Below, piece by piece: positions 63,829-64,000 of a DNA stretch of 64,000 bases. The translations under genes were made by a program, and so were the position numbers. The notes beneath the pieces are model-generated. The model made no database searches, was not told the origin of the DNA, and saw only the letters and a program-made list of their open reading frames with translations. This stretch comes from Sphingomonas yunnanensis. GTDB lineage: Bacteria; Pseudomonadota; Alphaproteobacteria; Sphingomonadales; Sphingomonadaceae. The stretch lies in contig NZ_JAIOKB010000004.1 of assembly GCF_019898765.1 (NCBI RefSeq), positions 62,001 through 126,000 on the forward strand. Direction: 5' to 3'. Position 1 is the stretch's first letter. The number at the start of each line of letters is the position of its first letter.

Positions 63829-64000
63829 ATGGCCGCGCAGAGCGACGATCACGACCGGATCGCCAAAGACTTTAACGCGGCGGTCAATATGAGCCCGGCC
63901 GAGCTGGAGCGCTTCCTCGACAGCGACGACAGCAAGCGCGTCGGCTGGAAGGGTGAGGATGGGAAGGGCGGCGGCGAGAGCGTCGGCCATCGCTCCGGCC
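63829..64000 (+). CDS. DUF3140-family protein, 5' part, cut by the window edge
   Basis: 57 codons are visible from the ATG at 63829, preceded by AAGGAGAA. The sequence DFNAAVNMSPAELERFLDSDDSKRVGWK and ESVGHRSG (seen in two blocks) matches small DUF3140 proteins of unknown function. No signal peptide. The gene continues to the right. Confidence 0.75.
   Translation, partial: MAAQSDDHDRIAKDFNAAVNMSPAELERFLDSDDSKRVGWKGEDGKGGGESVGHRSG

Overview
The window is a gene-dense, high-GC chromosomal segment of an alphaproteobacterium, most likely a sphingomonad (Sphingomonas or a close relative). The evidence is three TonB-dependent receptors with sphingomonad-style 'DIVVTG' TonB boxes, a RegB/RegA redox two-component system beside a cyo-type quinol oxidase with SURF1, and the cluster smc / two DsbA-like proteins / dciA / mutY. 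About 55 protein genes are supported. I saw no rRNA, tRNA, CRISPR array, prophage or insertion sequence.

Left part (1-18.9 kb). A partial amylosucrase, a TonB-dependent receptor and a LacI regulator form a sucrose-utilisation (sux-like) locus with two identical palindromic operators at 3364-3397. Next is a TetR-controlled tripartite RND efflux operon (5267-11264) whose outer-membrane component carries a Gly-Thr repeat. After a small unknown gene come a carbohydrate ABC transporter, with the ATPase convergent to the binding protein and two permeases, and a large TonB-dependent receptor divergent from the binding protein around a 12-bp palindrome.

Middle (19-50.3 kb). RegA and RegB, SURF1 and cyoDCBA form a co-oriented respiratory block on the minus strand. 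It is followed by an MHS-type transporter, a uracil-DNA glycosylase-family protein, an NdvA-like ABC exporter, a type I secretion ATPase/membrane-fusion pair with no visible substrate, and a siderophore receptor divergent from a DUF3649-PepSY-DUF3325 iron cluster. Then come housekeeping genes: smc, two DsbA-like thiol proteins, dciA, mutY, a serine hydrolase, nudC, a prolyl-oligopeptidase-family enzyme and pheA.

Right part (50.4-64 kb). A CycM-like cytochrome c precedes the most interesting region, 51.3-60.6 kb. It encodes a Gfo/Idh/MocA oxidoreductase, a periplasmic cytochrome c, three sugar-isomerase-like TIM barrels (two with Tat-like signals), an MFS transporter, a Tat-signal small subunit (gluconate 2-dehydrogenase subunit 3 family), a GMC flavoprotein with a three-cysteine motif, and a LacI regulator. 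A perfect 16-bp palindrome sits at the divergent promoter. I read this as an oxidative 3-keto-glycoside catabolic pathway that starts in the periplasm and feeds electrons to cytochrome c; the substrate is unknown. The window ends with wrbA and a divergent LysR regulator, a secreted amidohydrolase and the start of a DUF3140 gene.

Paired inverted hairpins of REP/REPIN type recur in at least six intergenic gaps. Many gene junctions overlap as GTGA or ATGA, which suggests extensive translational coupling.
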